64,000 bases of DNA, taken from assembly GCF_026409565.1 (NCBI RefSeq), contig NZ_CP112881.1:3293501-3357500 (forward strand). The letters run 5' to 3'. The position numbers and the translations under genes were made by a program. This stretch comes from Sneathiella aquimaris. Lineage in GTDB: Bacteria > Pseudomonadota > Alphaproteobacteria > Sneathiellales > Sneathiellaceae. Each line of letters begins with the position of its first letter. Position 1 is the first letter of the stretch. Positions 43,667-52,675 of this stretch are shown in pieces. The notes under the pieces were generated by a model, which was given only the letters and a program-made list of their open reading frames with translations, ran no database searches and was not told where the DNA came from.

Positions 43667-44875
43667 ATGAGACAGATTGCAACATTTGCCATTACAGCAA
43701 TATTAGCAACCCTGCTTGCGTCGCAAAGCCATGCCGTCAAGCCAGCAACACACGGATTGAGCATCAATCAAGAAATCAATGTTCACGATGTTGGCACAGT
43801 TCCAACGATTACGGTTCGAAATACCTCTGTAAATAAACAGCTGAGTGCCCTTTCTCTGCAAGCGGAAAAAAACAGCATCCAAATCAAAATGAAAGGTGAA
43901 GTCGAGTGCGGCGGTACCTATTTCGATAATTATCGGAAACGCCAGGGATATACGTTTAAAGAAGGTCGTCTCGGTGTCGGAACAGAAGAGGACATCTATT
44001 GGGACGTCCAGGCCGGAACAAGCAATAATATTAACAAAAGCAGCCATGCAATTACAAAAACACTCACGGTGAACCTTGCCCATTTCAACGGCACCGAACA
44101 CGAAATCAATGCCGCTGCCTATGTTCTTCAAAAAGCGAACCAACATGCCGGTAATGGCGGCAATAAAATAAACTACCTCCGTCAGGACCATGTTTATTAT
44201 GTCAAAGTACCCATTCGTTTTCAGGCAGATTGCCGAAAATTCACTCGCTACAAAATAAAAAAGGAAACGGTGATGGAAAGCGGCGCGGACAATATCGTTG
44301 CCACTCGGCTCATCAATGTCAAGATTGCGTATAAAGGAGACAAAAACCTGACAGGAAGCCTGTCGGCTCAACTTATCCCTAATCAAGGACAGGGAAACAC
44401 GATCAATGCAGGCCCACAGAATTTTATCTCCGTCGACAGCGGAACCTTCCTTCAAGGCATTAAGAAACTGAAAGGAAAATGTGTTCTGGAACCCTTTTTC
44501 AAAATTGAATTAAAAGGCTCTGGTAACGGTCAGGTCAAAATACGGATTAATGACGGCGGTTCTACAATTTTAGACAGCGCCCCTGTTACCTTCAGTAAAG
44601 GCAAAGCCGTCTTTACCTTTTCTAAGAAAGTCGGTTTACCAGGTTCAAATCAGCTAAACAAAACTTACCAGCATGATTATCAGGTATATGTCCGGACAAA
44701 AACCGACAACGAAGCACAATTTCCAGCCGCTTTTCAGATCGTTAATGGTGCGGCTCTTAATTGGGAACACACCTGTATCCAACCCGTTGTTGTTAATCCA
44801 GCCATTGGAAATACGGGAAACAATGTCTTCGCACCAAGCACCCCTCAACCAAAACCCGCCCGCAAAATCAACTGA
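43667..44875 (+). CDS. Secreted protein of unknown function with four cysteines
   Basis: A 402-residue protein that begins with a clear Sec signal peptide (MRQIATFAITAILATLLASQ, cleavage probably after SHA). It is beta-rich, with Asn-, Lys- and Gly-rich stretches (GNGGNKINYLRQDHVYYVKV, LIPNQGQGNTINAGPQNF). Four cysteines lie in ECGG, ADCRK, KGKCVLEP and HTCIQP and could form two disulfides. The C-terminus is Pro-rich (PQPKPARKIN). No family is recognised. ATG 43667 is chosen because the signal peptide begins there; an upstream in-frame start at 43625 would break it. It is transcribed alone, divergent from the membrane-protein operon, with a terminator after it. Confidence 0.7.
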   Translation: MRQIATFAITAILATLLASQSHAVKPATHGLSINQEINVHDVGTVPTITVRNTSVNKQLSALSLQAEKNSIQIKMKGEVECGGTYFDNYRKRQGYTFKEGRLGVGTEEDIYWDVQAGTSNNINKSSHAITKTLTVNLAHFNGTEHEINAAAYVLQKANQHAGNGGNKINYLRQDHVYYVKVPIRFQADCRKFTRYKIKKETVMESGADNIVATRLINVKIAYKGDKNLTGSLSAQLIPNQGQGNTINAGPQNFISVDSGTFLQGIKKLKGKCVLEPFFKIELKGSGNGQVKIRINDGGSTILDSAPVTFSKGKAVFTFSKKVGLPGSNQLNKTYQHDYQVYVRTKTDNEAQFPAAFQIVNGAALNWEHTCIQPVVVNPAIGNTGNNVFAPSTPQPKPARKIN

Positions 44876-44898
44876 ACAAATGGCATGCGAACGATTAG

Positions 44899-44924
44899 AG
44901 GCTGCCTTCGGGTAGCCTTTTTTT
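44899..44924 (+). terminator. Rho-independent terminator after the secreted protein
   Basis: AGGCTGCC (44899-44906) pairs with GGTAGCCT (44911-44918) around a TTCG loop, with one G-T pair, and is followed by T residues. Confidence 0.9.
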
Positions 44925-45044
44925 GTCGGCGCCCTTTTCCCAAAAAAAGGAGCGGACATGATCACAGGCTTCATACCGATTGCAATCGCACCCGGCACCC
45001 AGGAGGTCGGGCTTTGGTTATCCGCGTAAGCAGCCGCAGCCTGA

Positions 45045-45911
45045 TCAGGAAAAAAGCGTCTTGATAAGTGGATTAGGAAACCGCCGTTCCAGCGAAATCG
45101 CGAAAAATGTTTCTGAAATACCGGGCAACTGCTCAATCTCCAAAAGGGTGCCCGCCTCCAATTCGTCTTTCACGACAATCGGCGGAATGGCCGCAATTCC
45201 AGCCCCTTCGCGCGCCATCAGTCGCATCATCGCCATATCATCAATTTCTGCAGCTATTTGGGGCGTCACGCCCAACCGGTTGATCAAAGCATCAATCCCT
45301 CGCCGCAACCCACTGGATCGGGTTGGGAGTAATAGAGGACTGCTTGCCAACCGATCCGGGAGTGACATTTCCTCTGAGCAAAGCCTTTGTAATCCGATCA
45401 GACTGACCGGCTGCTCATCCAGTCGATGGGCGATAAACGGGGTCATCGCATCGGCCTGCGGTTCCTGATTGGTAAGCACCAGATCAAGTTGCATGGCGCT
45501 CAAGGCGCCCATAAGCTCGGCGGAACTCCCTGTACGCAAAATGATTTCAACATCTGTGCGCCCCAAAATCGGTTTCAAAAATGACAATTGAAAGTTGCGG
45601 GAGAGGGTCGATATTGCGCCCACGCGCAACGGCTGACGCGAAAACCCGGTTTGTTGCAGTGTCGCCAGCAATTCCTGCCCTGTCGAAAAGATGACCTCCG
45701 AATGATCGAGCGTTATCCGGCCAGCCTCTGTTAAATGCAGAGCCCGACCTCTTCGTTCAAAAAGCTTCAGGCCAAGGCGCTCTTCAAGCTGTCGTATCTG
45801 CGAGGATAGCGCCGACTGAGACACATTCAGATGTTCCGCTGCCCGGGTAAGATGTCCTTCGCGGGCGACAACGTAAAAATAATAGAGATGGTGGTAATTG
45901 ATATTCGCCAT
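45045..45911 (-). CDS. LysR-family regulator (NhaR-like), likely controls dabBA
   Basis: A 288-residue regulator with the N-terminal helix-turn-helix (VVAREGHLTRAAEHLNVSQS, then ALSSQIRQLEERLGLKLFER) and a C-terminal effector-binding domain. MANINYHHLYYFYVVAREG resembles the start of NhaR (INYNHLYYF), which supports ATG 45911; a GTG at 45920 would add three residues. It is divergent from dabB with a 101-base gap that holds a palindrome. LysR-type proteins usually regulate the divergent neighbour, so control of the carbon-accumulation genes is likely. Confidence 0.85.
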   Translation of the reverse strand: MANINYHHLYYFYVVAREGHLTRAAEHLNVSQSALSSQIRQLEERLGLKLFERRGRALHLTEAGRITLDHSEVIFSTGQELLATLQQTGFSRQPLRVGAISTLSRNFQLSFLKPILGRTDVEIILRTGSSAELMGALSAMQLDLVLTNQEPQADAMTPFIAHRLDEQPVSLIGLQRLCSEEMSLPDRLASSPLLLPTRSSGLRRGIDALINRLGVTPQIAAEIDDMAMMRLMAREGAGIAAIPPIVVKDELEAGTLLEIEQLPGISETFFAISLERRFPNPLIKTLFS

Positions 45912-45951
45912 ATCGTTCACTTTAACAGAACGAAAACTAATAAACTATGTA

Positions 45952-45967
45952 TTTTTATTAATAAAAA
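45952..45967. promoter_or_regulatory. Candidate LysR operator between lysR and dabB
   Basis: TTTTTATTAATAAAAA is a perfect 16-bp palindrome located about midway in the divergent gap, 46 bases before the dabB start. LysR sites are often T-N11-A palindromes in AT-rich DNA. The AT-rich nature also makes chance more likely. Confidence 0.35.
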
Positions 45968-46012
45968 ATATTCGTTAGCTTCCCGGAATTCGCCATCAAG
46001 GAGCTTTGTTCG

Positions 46013-47584
46013 ATGAATTTTTTGTATTTACTGCCGGTCCTCGCATCTGCTCTTTTGTTTGTTGTTGCTGCCCTTGCAATCGTACCCGACACGAAACGAT
46101 CTGATTTGTTCTTCAAGGGGGCTGAAGGCGCCGGCTTGATCACCTTTCTGATGGCGATCGGCGCAACAGCAACCCTTTTCTCGCACGGGGCGGGAACCAG
46201 TATGCTGCTTGGTCTGGGTGATTTTGGCTTTAGTGCCAGAATAGATGTTATTAGCGCAACCATGTTTTGCCTTGTATCCTTCATCGGCTGGATCGTGTTG
46301 CGCTATTCACGATCTTACCTGCAGGGAGATGCTAATCAGAAATTTTTTATAGGGTGGATGGCGGCAACGCTGGCGTCGGTTTTGATGGTCGTCTCCAGTG
46401 GGAACCTGTTTCAATTGGCGGCCTTCTGGATATTGACCAGCCTGTTTCTTCATAAGCTTCTTCTATTCTATCCAGACCGACAAGCCGCCGTGCGGGCGGC
46501 CCGCAAAAAATTTGTGATTGCCCGTGTCGGCGATGTGACCATGGTTGGCGCCTGCATGGCACTTTATCTCAGCTTTTCGACAACCGACATTGCGACCATT
46601 CTGACCGTTGCAAAAACAGGAGACGCAACCTTACTCGTTATTCTGGCCACGGTGCTGGTCGCTGTTTCAGCGATTTTGAAATCGGCACAATTTCCAACCC
46701 ATGGGTGGCTGACAGAGGTTATGGAAGCCCCGACACCGGTATCTGCACTGCTCCATGCGGGTGTTATAAATGCTGGTGGTTTTCTTCTAATTCGGTTTGC
46801 CGATGTTATGCTGCTCGCCCCCGGGGTTCTTGCAACTCTTGCAATGATTGGCGGGTTTACTGCCCTGTTTGGCGGCGCGGTCATGCTGACACAATCGGCC
46901 GTCAAAACTTCACTGGCGTGGTCCACAGTGAGCCAGATGGGTTTTATGGTCATGCAGTGTGGCCTTGCCCTGTTTCCATTGGCCCTTTTGCATATTGTGG
47001 CGCATTCTTTATATAAGGCACATGCATTTCTGGGATCGGGAACAGCAGTTGAACTGGTTTCAAAAAATCGCCAGCCAGGTCCCGTTGCCGTTCCCAATGG
47101 GAAAGCGGTGCTGAGGGCCTTTGTCGCCGCGTTGGTAATCTATGGGTGCGTCGGCCTGGGTTTCGGGTTTGACGGCAAATCACCCCAAGCAATTGCACTG
47201 GGTGCCATCCTGATTTTTGGTGTGGCCTACCTGATCGCCCAGGGTTTAGCGGACGATGCCCCACGGGCCCTGACCATCCGCACCAGCATTTATGCCCTTG
47301 CCGCATCCATCAGTTACTTCACCCTGCAAGAAGGCATCAATTATCTTTCAGGCGCGGCATTACCAAAAACACCAGCACCCGGGCCTCTGGAATGGGCCCT
47401 GATCGTTCTGGCTCTGCTCAGCTTCGGCTTGGTTGCCCTTGCGCAATCCACATTTCCCCTTTGGGCTCACCATCCGGCAACGGCGGGCTTGCGGGTCCAT
47501 CTTGCAAATGGCCTTTATTTCAATGCGATGTTTGACCGTCTGATAGGCGGCTGGGCAACAACCAAGACACACAAAACATCCTGA
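46013..47584 (+). CDS. dabB: DabB, ion-coupled transmembrane subunit (NuoL-like)
   Basis: A 523-residue integral membrane protein related to the antiporter-like subunits of complex I (NuoL/MrpA). Hallmarks include the helix with TLASVLMVVSSGNLFQLAAF, KSAQFPTHGWLTEVMEAPTP (lysine/His helix), VSALLHAGVINAGGF and SLYKAHAFLGSG. Next to a DUF2309 gene this is DabB of the DAB complex, which couples a cation gradient to the one-way conversion of CO2 into bicarbonate by DabA. Thirteen or fourteen hydrophobic helices are expected. It is divergent from a LysR regulator and followed by dabA after 12 bases. Confidence 0.9.
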   Translation: MNFLYLLPVLASALLFVVAALAIVPDTKRSDLFFKGAEGAGLITFLMAIGATATLFSHGAGTSMLLGLGDFGFSARIDVISATMFCLVSFIGWIVLRYSRSYLQGDANQKFFIGWMAATLASVLMVVSSGNLFQLAAFWILTSLFLHKLLLFYPDRQAAVRAARKKFVIARVGDVTMVGACMALYLSFSTTDIATILTVAKTGDATLLVILATVLVAVSAILKSAQFPTHGWLTEVMEAPTPVSALLHAGVINAGGFLLIRFADVMLLAPGVLATLAMIGGFTALFGGAVMLTQSAVKTSLAWSTVSQMGFMVMQCGLALFPLALLHIVAHSLYKAHAFLGSGTAVELVSKNRQPGPVAVPNGKAVLRAFVAALVIYGCVGLGFGFDGKSPQAIALGAILIFGVAYLIAQGLADDAPRALTIRTSIYALAASISYFTLQEGINYLSGAALPKTPAPGPLEWALIVLALLSFGLVALAQSTFPLWAHHPATAGLRVHLANGLYFNAMFDRLIGGWATTKTHKTS

Positions 47585-47596
47585 GGAGACGACCCC

Positions 47597-50029
47597 ATGA
47601 ATAGCCTTGAAGAAAATATCATCGCGCCGCCCCTTCAATTGAAAAATGCCATTGATGCTGCCGGGCAAATGATCCCGCCCTCGTGGCCTCTGGACAGCTC
47701 GGTGGCGGTTAATCCTTTTTTCGGCCAAAGCACAGAAACACTGGCCCATGTTGCAGCCCGACTTGATCGGATTGGTGGCATTGACATTGTGATGCCCAGA
47801 AACTGGTATCAGGACAAAATCGAACGGAACGAGATCACTGATCAAGACCTTGAGGATGCCCTGAACGCCACCCCTTATCAGAACAGACCCGCAGATATAG
47901 AGGCGCTGAAAAATGCTCTCAACGCCCCCGTTGAAATGGGACGCCGTCTCAATACCGTCTCAGAACTGGCCGCAAAAGCAAGCGGTACGGATTGGGGGAG
48001 TATTATTGACGACCGTTTTGGTCTTTGGGCAGGCGGTTTTTTTGATCAGGGACAAGCCCTATGGGCCACGTCCCGCAGAACCGGTGCGTGGAAATCCTGG
48101 CGGTCATGGGCAACCCATGACTTAACGCCACAGATTTTGGGCCTGAAAGACTTCTGCACCTATGTGGATCTGCTACCCAGTTCCCCGTTTGAAGCCATAA
48201 CACGGGTTGTCAGTGCTCTGAACATTCCCCAGCAGGCGATGGACACTTATTTCCACCAACTGTTATTATCGTTAGGGGGGTGGTCCCAATATGCCCGCCA
48301 CGAAGTCTGGAAAGACGAGTTGGAGGGCAAATCGAACACCATTATGATGGAACTTCTGGCCATACGGCTATGCTGGGAAGAAACCCTTTATCGGCAATAC
48401 CAAAAGACAATAGAGACAGAATGGCACGCGATCCTGGACAAACATCAGGAACCTGTTGTCCCCTCGTCCCATCAGGTTATCAACGAGATCCTTCAGGAAG
48501 CTGCCGAGCGGTCGGTCCAACGGGCCCTTTCCAAGACCTTTGCCTCCAATACCGCAAGCAACACCAGACCATCGGCCCCGCTCCTACAGGCTGCCTTTTG
48601 TATTGATGTTCGTTCAGAAGTTTACCGGCGGGCACTGGAAGTAGTGGACCCCGGCGTTCAAACACTGGGCTTTGCAGGTTTCTTTGGTCTTACGACCGAG
48701 CATAAAAGCTTCGGTTCTGATGTGGCAGAAAACAGGTTTCCAGTGCTGCTCACTGCCGGATTGACGTCTCGGACGGGGAGTCCAGACGCTTCCATGGACG
48801 CGACCGAAAAAAGTCACAGATATCAGGCCCGCTCCCTCCGGGCATGGGGACGCTTCAAGTTGGCGGCGGTTTCCTCCTTTGCCTTTGTCGAGGCAATGGG
48901 CCCTGCGTATGTGGTTAAACTGTTGCGGGGGGCCTTTGGATTGCAAAAAATGAAAAAAGGTGACAGCCACGCGCCTCGGTTTGATCCAATGCCGGTTGTT
49001 CAGGATCGTATTGACGCTGCCGAAAAAATTCTGCGGGCCATGTCCCTGACCGAAAATTTTGGCAAGATTGTTCTGATAACCGGGCATGGCGGGAATGTGG
49101 TCAACAATCCCTTTGCCAGCGGCCTGCATTGCGGTGCTTGCGGTGGCCATGCGGGCGATGTCAATGCCAGACTGCTTGCAACCGTTTTAAACGATAGAGA
49201 GGTTCGGTCCGGCTTAACCTCACGCAACATCCACATCCCGGACGATACTCTCTTCATTGGGGCCTTGCATGATACGACCACGGATCGGGTCACGGTTTAT
49301 GACGGAGACTGCGCGTCGAAAATCCATAAAAACAGCCTCAAGAAGATACGAAAATGGCTGGACAAGGCCAGTGCTCTCGCCAGAAAAGAACGGATGCACA
49401 GACTTCCCGACGCCAAGACGGAAAAGGAAATTCGGGCACGGGCGCAAAACTGGGCGGAAGTGCGTCCCGAATGGGGCCTTGCCGGATGTCAGGCGTTCAT
49501 TGCCGCGCCCCGCACAAGAACCGCCGATCAAAAACTGGATGGTAAAAGCTTTTTGCATGAGTATGACTGGAAACAGGATCAGGCCCATGACTTTAGTGTT
49601 CTGGAACTGATCATGACAGCGCCTGTTGTGGTCGCCAGCTGGATCAGCCTGCAATATTATGGCTCCAGCGTTGCCCCGAATGTTTTCGGCTCGGGCGACA
49701 AGCTTCTGCATAACGTTGTTGGCGGGATCGGTGTTCTGGAAGGCAATGGCGGAAAACTGCGGGCCGGCTTACCCTGGCAATCTGTCCATGATGGCACCAA
49801 ACTTGCCCATGAGCCTCTTCGGTTGTCAGTTTGTATCGAAGCCCCGATCGACGCCATGACGGCCATTCTGGACAAACATGAAAGTGTTCGGGCACTGTTC
49901 GACAATCGTTGGCTACATCTTTTTGCGCTGGATGAGACAGGCAAAATGGCCTGGCGCTATGCTGGAAATCTTAAATGGGAGCTATTTTCAACCACGGACC
50001 ACACAACACCCATGGCGAAAGCATCCTGA
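47597..50029 (+). CDS. dabA: DabA, carbonic-anhydrase-like subunit (DUF2309)
   Basis: An 810-residue protein of the DUF2309/UPF0753 (YbcC) family, DabA of the DAB inorganic carbon system. It binds zinc much like a beta-carbonic anhydrase. All four predicted active-site residues are visible: Cys335 and Asp337 in FCIDVRSE, His497 in TGHGGNVV and Cys512 in LHCGACGG; the His-to-Cys spacing of 15 equals that of the Halothiobacillus protein (His524, Cys539). It has no long hydrophobic helices, so it sits on the cytoplasmic side of DabB. The protein lies 12 bases after dabB in the same operon. Chemolithoautotrophs use it to build up bicarbonate; in a heterotroph it would supply carboxylases (inference). 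Confidence 0.92.
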   Translation: MNSLEENIIAPPLQLKNAIDAAGQMIPPSWPLDSSVAVNPFFGQSTETLAHVAARLDRIGGIDIVMPRNWYQDKIERNEITDQDLEDALNATPYQNRPADIEALKNALNAPVEMGRRLNTVSELAAKASGTDWGSIIDDRFGLWAGGFFDQGQALWATSRRTGAWKSWRSWATHDLTPQILGLKDFCTYVDLLPSSPFEAITRVVSALNIPQQAMDTYFHQLLLSLGGWSQYARHEVWKDELEGKSNTIMMELLAIRLCWEETLYRQYQKTIETEWHAILDKHQEPVVPSSHQVINEILQEAAERSVQRALSKTFASNTASNTRPSAPLLQAAFCIDVRSEVYRRALEVVDPGVQTLGFAGFFGLTTEHKSFGSDVAENRFPVLLTAGLTSRTGSPDASMDATEKSHRYQARSLRAWGRFKLAAVSSFAFVEAMGPAYVVKLLRGAFGLQKMKKGDSHAPRFDPMPVVQDRIDAAEKILRAMSLTENFGKIVLITGHGGNVVNNPFASGLHCGACGGHAGDVNARLLATVLNDREVRSGLTSRNIHIPDDTLFIGALHDTTTDRVTVYDGDCASKIHKNSLKKIRKWLDKASALARKERMHRLPDAKTEKEIRARAQNWAEVRPEWGLAGCQAFIAAPRTRTADQKLDGKSFLHEYDWKQDQAHDFSVLELIMTAPVVVASWISLQYYGSSVAPNVFGSGDKLLHNVVGGIGVLEGNGGKLRAGLPWQSVHDGTKLAHEPLRLSVCIEAPIDAMTAILDKHESVRALFDNRWLHLFALDETGKMAWRYAGNLKWELFSTTDHTTPMAKAS

Positions 50030-50044
50030 CCCCTGACGCCAGTT

Positions 50045-50082
50045 CCACAGCCTAAGCAATCAAACAAAAGCTTAGGCTGTGG
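50045..50082 (+). terminator. Stem-loop after dabA
   Basis: CCACAGCCTAAGC (50045-50057) pairs perfectly with GCTTAGGCTGTGG (50070-50082) around a 12-base loop. There is no T run, so it may act as a weak terminator. It marks the likely edge between the core dab locus and the foreign island. Confidence 0.6.
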
Positions 50083-50130
50083 CCCTGAAAATTGACGATC
50101 CCGTCGTAGACCTGCTGTCCCGTGAATGGG

Positions 50131-50376
50131 TTAAAATATCACTCTGTCAGACTTTTTCTCAGGATATCCAGTATCGATTTTTTTTAATACCTTTTCACAA
50201 ATATCACTAAAGGTGCCATTCGGCCGCGACCGTAATTCATTATAAGCTTTTTTCATTTCCGAATTAGATATCGAAGGACCAAAGTCCTCCGGATCACGTT
50301 CTCTTGCATAAGGAGCCAATTTATTAATGTAAACTTTGAGCAAAACAGTATCGTAAATGAGGGTAACGTCCGGCAT
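50131..50376 (-). CDS. Small hypothetical protein of the island
   Basis: An 81-residue protein rich in charged residues. No family is recognised. It has a helical pattern, with SNSEMKKAYNELRSRPNGTF in the middle, and no membrane segment or signal peptide. GAAGG lies about 10 bases before the ATG. It is the first gene of the AT-rich island between dabA and tRNA-Thr. It could be a toxin, antitoxin or regulator piece, but nothing in the sequence decides this. Confidence 0.5.
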   Translation of the reverse strand: MPDVTLIYDTVLLKVYINKLAPYARERDPEDFGPSISNSEMKKAYNELRSRPNGTFSDICEKVLKKIDTGYPEKKSDRVIF

Positions 50377-50804
50377 TCTAACATCACCTTCAAGAGTAAT
50401 CCGACTATGGTATAATGAACATCAGTGTCAGCACTCAGAACCCCGCAATTTCCTTGAGGTCAAAGTTCAAGAATGGCAGAGGGTTTTGTGAACACTCTGC
50501 TTTGGCTAGGAACTGAACAGAATGTGGAGGTGAGAGGAAAGCTAGCAGTGAAGAAAAAGAATTAGTGGAGGTGTTAGGCGCAGGAAAATGATTGCACAGC
50601 CACAGTAGAGTAGGCTTTTTCATCCGCAAGTGGGGCATGGGGGGAGTAAGCCGCGCCAGTAACGTAATATACCCGCTCAGAAATTTGCCTAGAAAAAATG
50701 CTTCTTGGTGTTAATTTAAATCTACTCCATTTTTTGGTGTTGTTAATCGAACCCTGAACGTTAATATGTGTTCAACAAGTCAACGATTAAGGGGTGAAAT
50801 TGTA
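50377..50804. other. Intergenic stretch before the methyltransferase gene
   Basis: AT-rich DNA with no convincing gene. A TATAAT at about 50412 could be a -10 element but lies about 390 bases before the methyltransferase start. Clear promoters for the restriction-modification pair are not seen. Confidence 0.4.
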
Positions 50805-52016
50805 ATGGACACAGTAGAGCTATTCGCAGGCGCGGGCGGGCTTGCAATGGGCCTGAGTTTTGCCGGATGTAAACCTAAAGCAGTTATTGAGTGGGATAAG
50901 TGGGCTTGTGATACAATTCGGGAAAATACGACTAATGCTTTTCCTATCGTGAAAGATTGGCCCCTCATTGAGGGTGACGTCAGGGACTATAATTTTCAAA
51001 CCCTAGAAGGAAAAATCGATATTGTAGCTGGAGGTCCACCTTGCCAACCATTTTCTCTCGGCGGCAAGCACAGGGCGTATAATGACGATAGAGACATGTT
51101 TCCTGTAACCGTCGATGTCATCCGACAACTAAAACCAAAAGCCTTCATAGTAGAAAATGTCAAAGGCCTTACTCGACCAAGCTTTGCCAACTATTTTCAA
51201 TATATTGTTTTGCAACTGACATATCCGGATATAGTCAGAAAGCCTTCAGAAGAGCCGCACCAGCACTTAGCTCGATTGGAAAAAGCCAAGTCATCCAACA
51301 CTAAATCTAGCCTAAAGTATCAAGTCATTACGAGAGTGGTGAATGCTGCAGACTATGGTGTGCCACAAAAGCGTGAAAGGGTATTTTTTGTCGGGTTTCG
51401 ATCGGACTTAGGAGTACAGTGGTCATTCCCTGAACCAACTCATAGCTATGATGCATTATTGGAATCTCAATGGATTAATGGAGAATATTGGGATCGTCAT
51501 AATATGTTTGCCAATGCCAAGCGATTAACCCCGAGGGAAGCAAAAAGAATCGAGCGGCTGAGAAAATCTAATGTTCGCCCGTTGAGTAACAGCAAGCCTT
51601 GGATGACCGTACGTGATGCGCTCTTTGACCTTCCTGACCCTGCGTCCCAAAAAAGCTCACTCATCCATCTAAATCATAAGTTCCAAGCAGGAGCAAAACA
51701 GTATCCCGGCCACACTGGCAGCCCATTGGATTTGCCGTCTAAAGCACTAAAGGCAGGGGTTCATGGGGTGCCGGGCGGCGAAAATATGATGGTCTTAGAT
51801 AATGGTCGCGTAAGGTATTTTACCGTCCGTGAAGCAGCCCGCCTGCAAACCTTTCCCGATGGATACCAGTTTCATGGCGCTTGGTCGGAAACGATGAGAC
51901 AATTAGGGAATGCTGTACCTGTCCATCTCGCTCAAGTGGTTGCCTCAAGTGTCGTTCAGAAACTTTTGACCCGCGAAGAGAGAGAACTCAAACTTCACCA
52001 TTCAAAATTAAATTAA
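50805..52016 (+). CDS. DNA (cytosine-5) methyltransferase of a type II restriction-modification system
   Basis: A 403-residue m5C methyltransferase that protects host DNA from the nuclease encoded next to it. All key motifs are visible: I (LFAGAGGLAMG, residues 6-16), IV (GGPPCQPFS with catalytic Cys80), VI (VENVKG, residues 116-121), VIII (QKRERVFFVGF), IX (REAARLQTFPDG) and X (QLGNAVPV). The variable target-recognition region lies between VIII and IX and is typical of short type II enzymes. ATG 50805 is chosen over an in-frame 50766 start because motif I follows at the usual distance and AAGGGG lies 10 bases before it. The nuclease gene follows after 1 base. AT content is higher than in core genes, which suggests transfer. 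Confidence 0.92.
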   Translation: MDTVELFAGAGGLAMGLSFAGCKPKAVIEWDKWACDTIRENTTNAFPIVKDWPLIEGDVRDYNFQTLEGKIDIVAGGPPCQPFSLGGKHRAYNDDRDMFPVTVDVIRQLKPKAFIVENVKGLTRPSFANYFQYIVLQLTYPDIVRKPSEEPHQHLARLEKAKSSNTKSSLKYQVITRVVNAADYGVPQKRERVFFVGFRSDLGVQWSFPEPTHSYDALLESQWINGEYWDRHNMFANAKRLTPREAKRIERLRKSNVRPLSNSKPWMTVRDALFDLPDPASQKSSLIHLNHKFQAGAKQYPGHTGSPLDLPSKALKAGVHGVPGGENMMVLDNGRVRYFTVREAARLQTFPDGYQFHGAWSETMRQLGNAVPVHLAQVVASSVVQKLLTREERELKLHHSKLN

Positions 52017-52017
52017 A

Positions 52018-52632
52018 ATGGATCAAATCAAACCATACAATCCACTAGACAAGCGGCATCTTGGAGAAAGTGTAGCGGAAGCTTTATTGCGAAGCCCAAT
52101 TCATCCGATGAGCAGCATACCAGAATTTGTCGGCGCTGGTGTTTATGCTATTTACTACACTGGAGAATTTAAGCCTTATTCAAAGATATCAGAACAAAAC
52201 AAAGAGGAAGAGTACTCACTTCCGATTTATGTAGGCAAGGCCGTACCCGCAGGTGCACGAAAAGGCGGACTAGCCGATGGTGCTCCTCATGGAAAAGCCT
52301 TATACAAACGCCTAAATGAACATGCGAAAAGTATTGAAGTTGTAGGCAACTTGGATTTAACCGACTTTGCGTGCAGATTTTTGGTCGTTGACGAAATTTG
52401 GATTCCTCTTGGTGAGAGCTTGTTAATATCAAAATTCAAACCACTTTGGAATCAGCTGATAGATGGCTTTGGAAACCATACCCCCGGCAATGGCAGATTT
52501 AATCAAGCTCGATCAAGATGGGACACACTCCACGTGGGACGTGAATGGGCTGCAAAGTGCCAAGAAAGAGGCGAAAAGGCAGAAACTATCAGCAATGAAA
52601 TTGCCTCACACTTAAGAGTAATGTATGGTTAA
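52018..52632 (+). CDS. Eco29kI-family GIY-YIG restriction endonuclease
   Basis: A 204-residue type II nuclease. The GIY-YIG catalytic residues are all visible: Tyr43 (GVYAIYY), Tyr71 (IYVGK), Arg98 and His102 (KRLNEH), Glu133 (GESLLI) and Asn145 (PLWNQ). The spacings Arg-His 4 and Glu-Asn 12 equal those of Eco29kI (Arg104/His108, Glu142/Asn154). Eco29kI cuts CCGCGG; the specificity of this protein is inferred and may differ. It starts 1 base after the methyltransferase stop with no own Shine-Dalgarno, so its synthesis depends on read-through coupling. That order (methyltransferase first) helps protect the host. No controller protein gene is nearby. Confidence 0.85.
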   Translation: MDQIKPYNPLDKRHLGESVAEALLRSPIHPMSSIPEFVGAGVYAIYYTGEFKPYSKISEQNKEEEYSLPIYVGKAVPAGARKGGLADGAPHGKALYKRLNEHAKSIEVVGNLDLTDFACRFLVVDEIWIPLGESLLISKFKPLWNQLIDGFGNHTPGNGRFNQARSRWDTLHVGREWAAKCQERGEKAETISNEIASHLRVMYG

Positions 52633-52675
52633 ATCAACCTATCAATCAATCTCCAGATGAATAGCCCCTAGTTTT

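Noticed and set aside
50030-50140. Search for a copy of the tRNA-Thr 3' end after dabA
   Set aside because: No match of more than a few bases to the tRNA end; an attachment site cannot be claimed.
50435-50638. 67-codon open frame on the minus strand before the methyltransferase gene
   Set aside because: No family resemblance, no clear ribosome binding site, odd Pro/Phe/Ser-rich composition; likely chance in AT-rich DNA.
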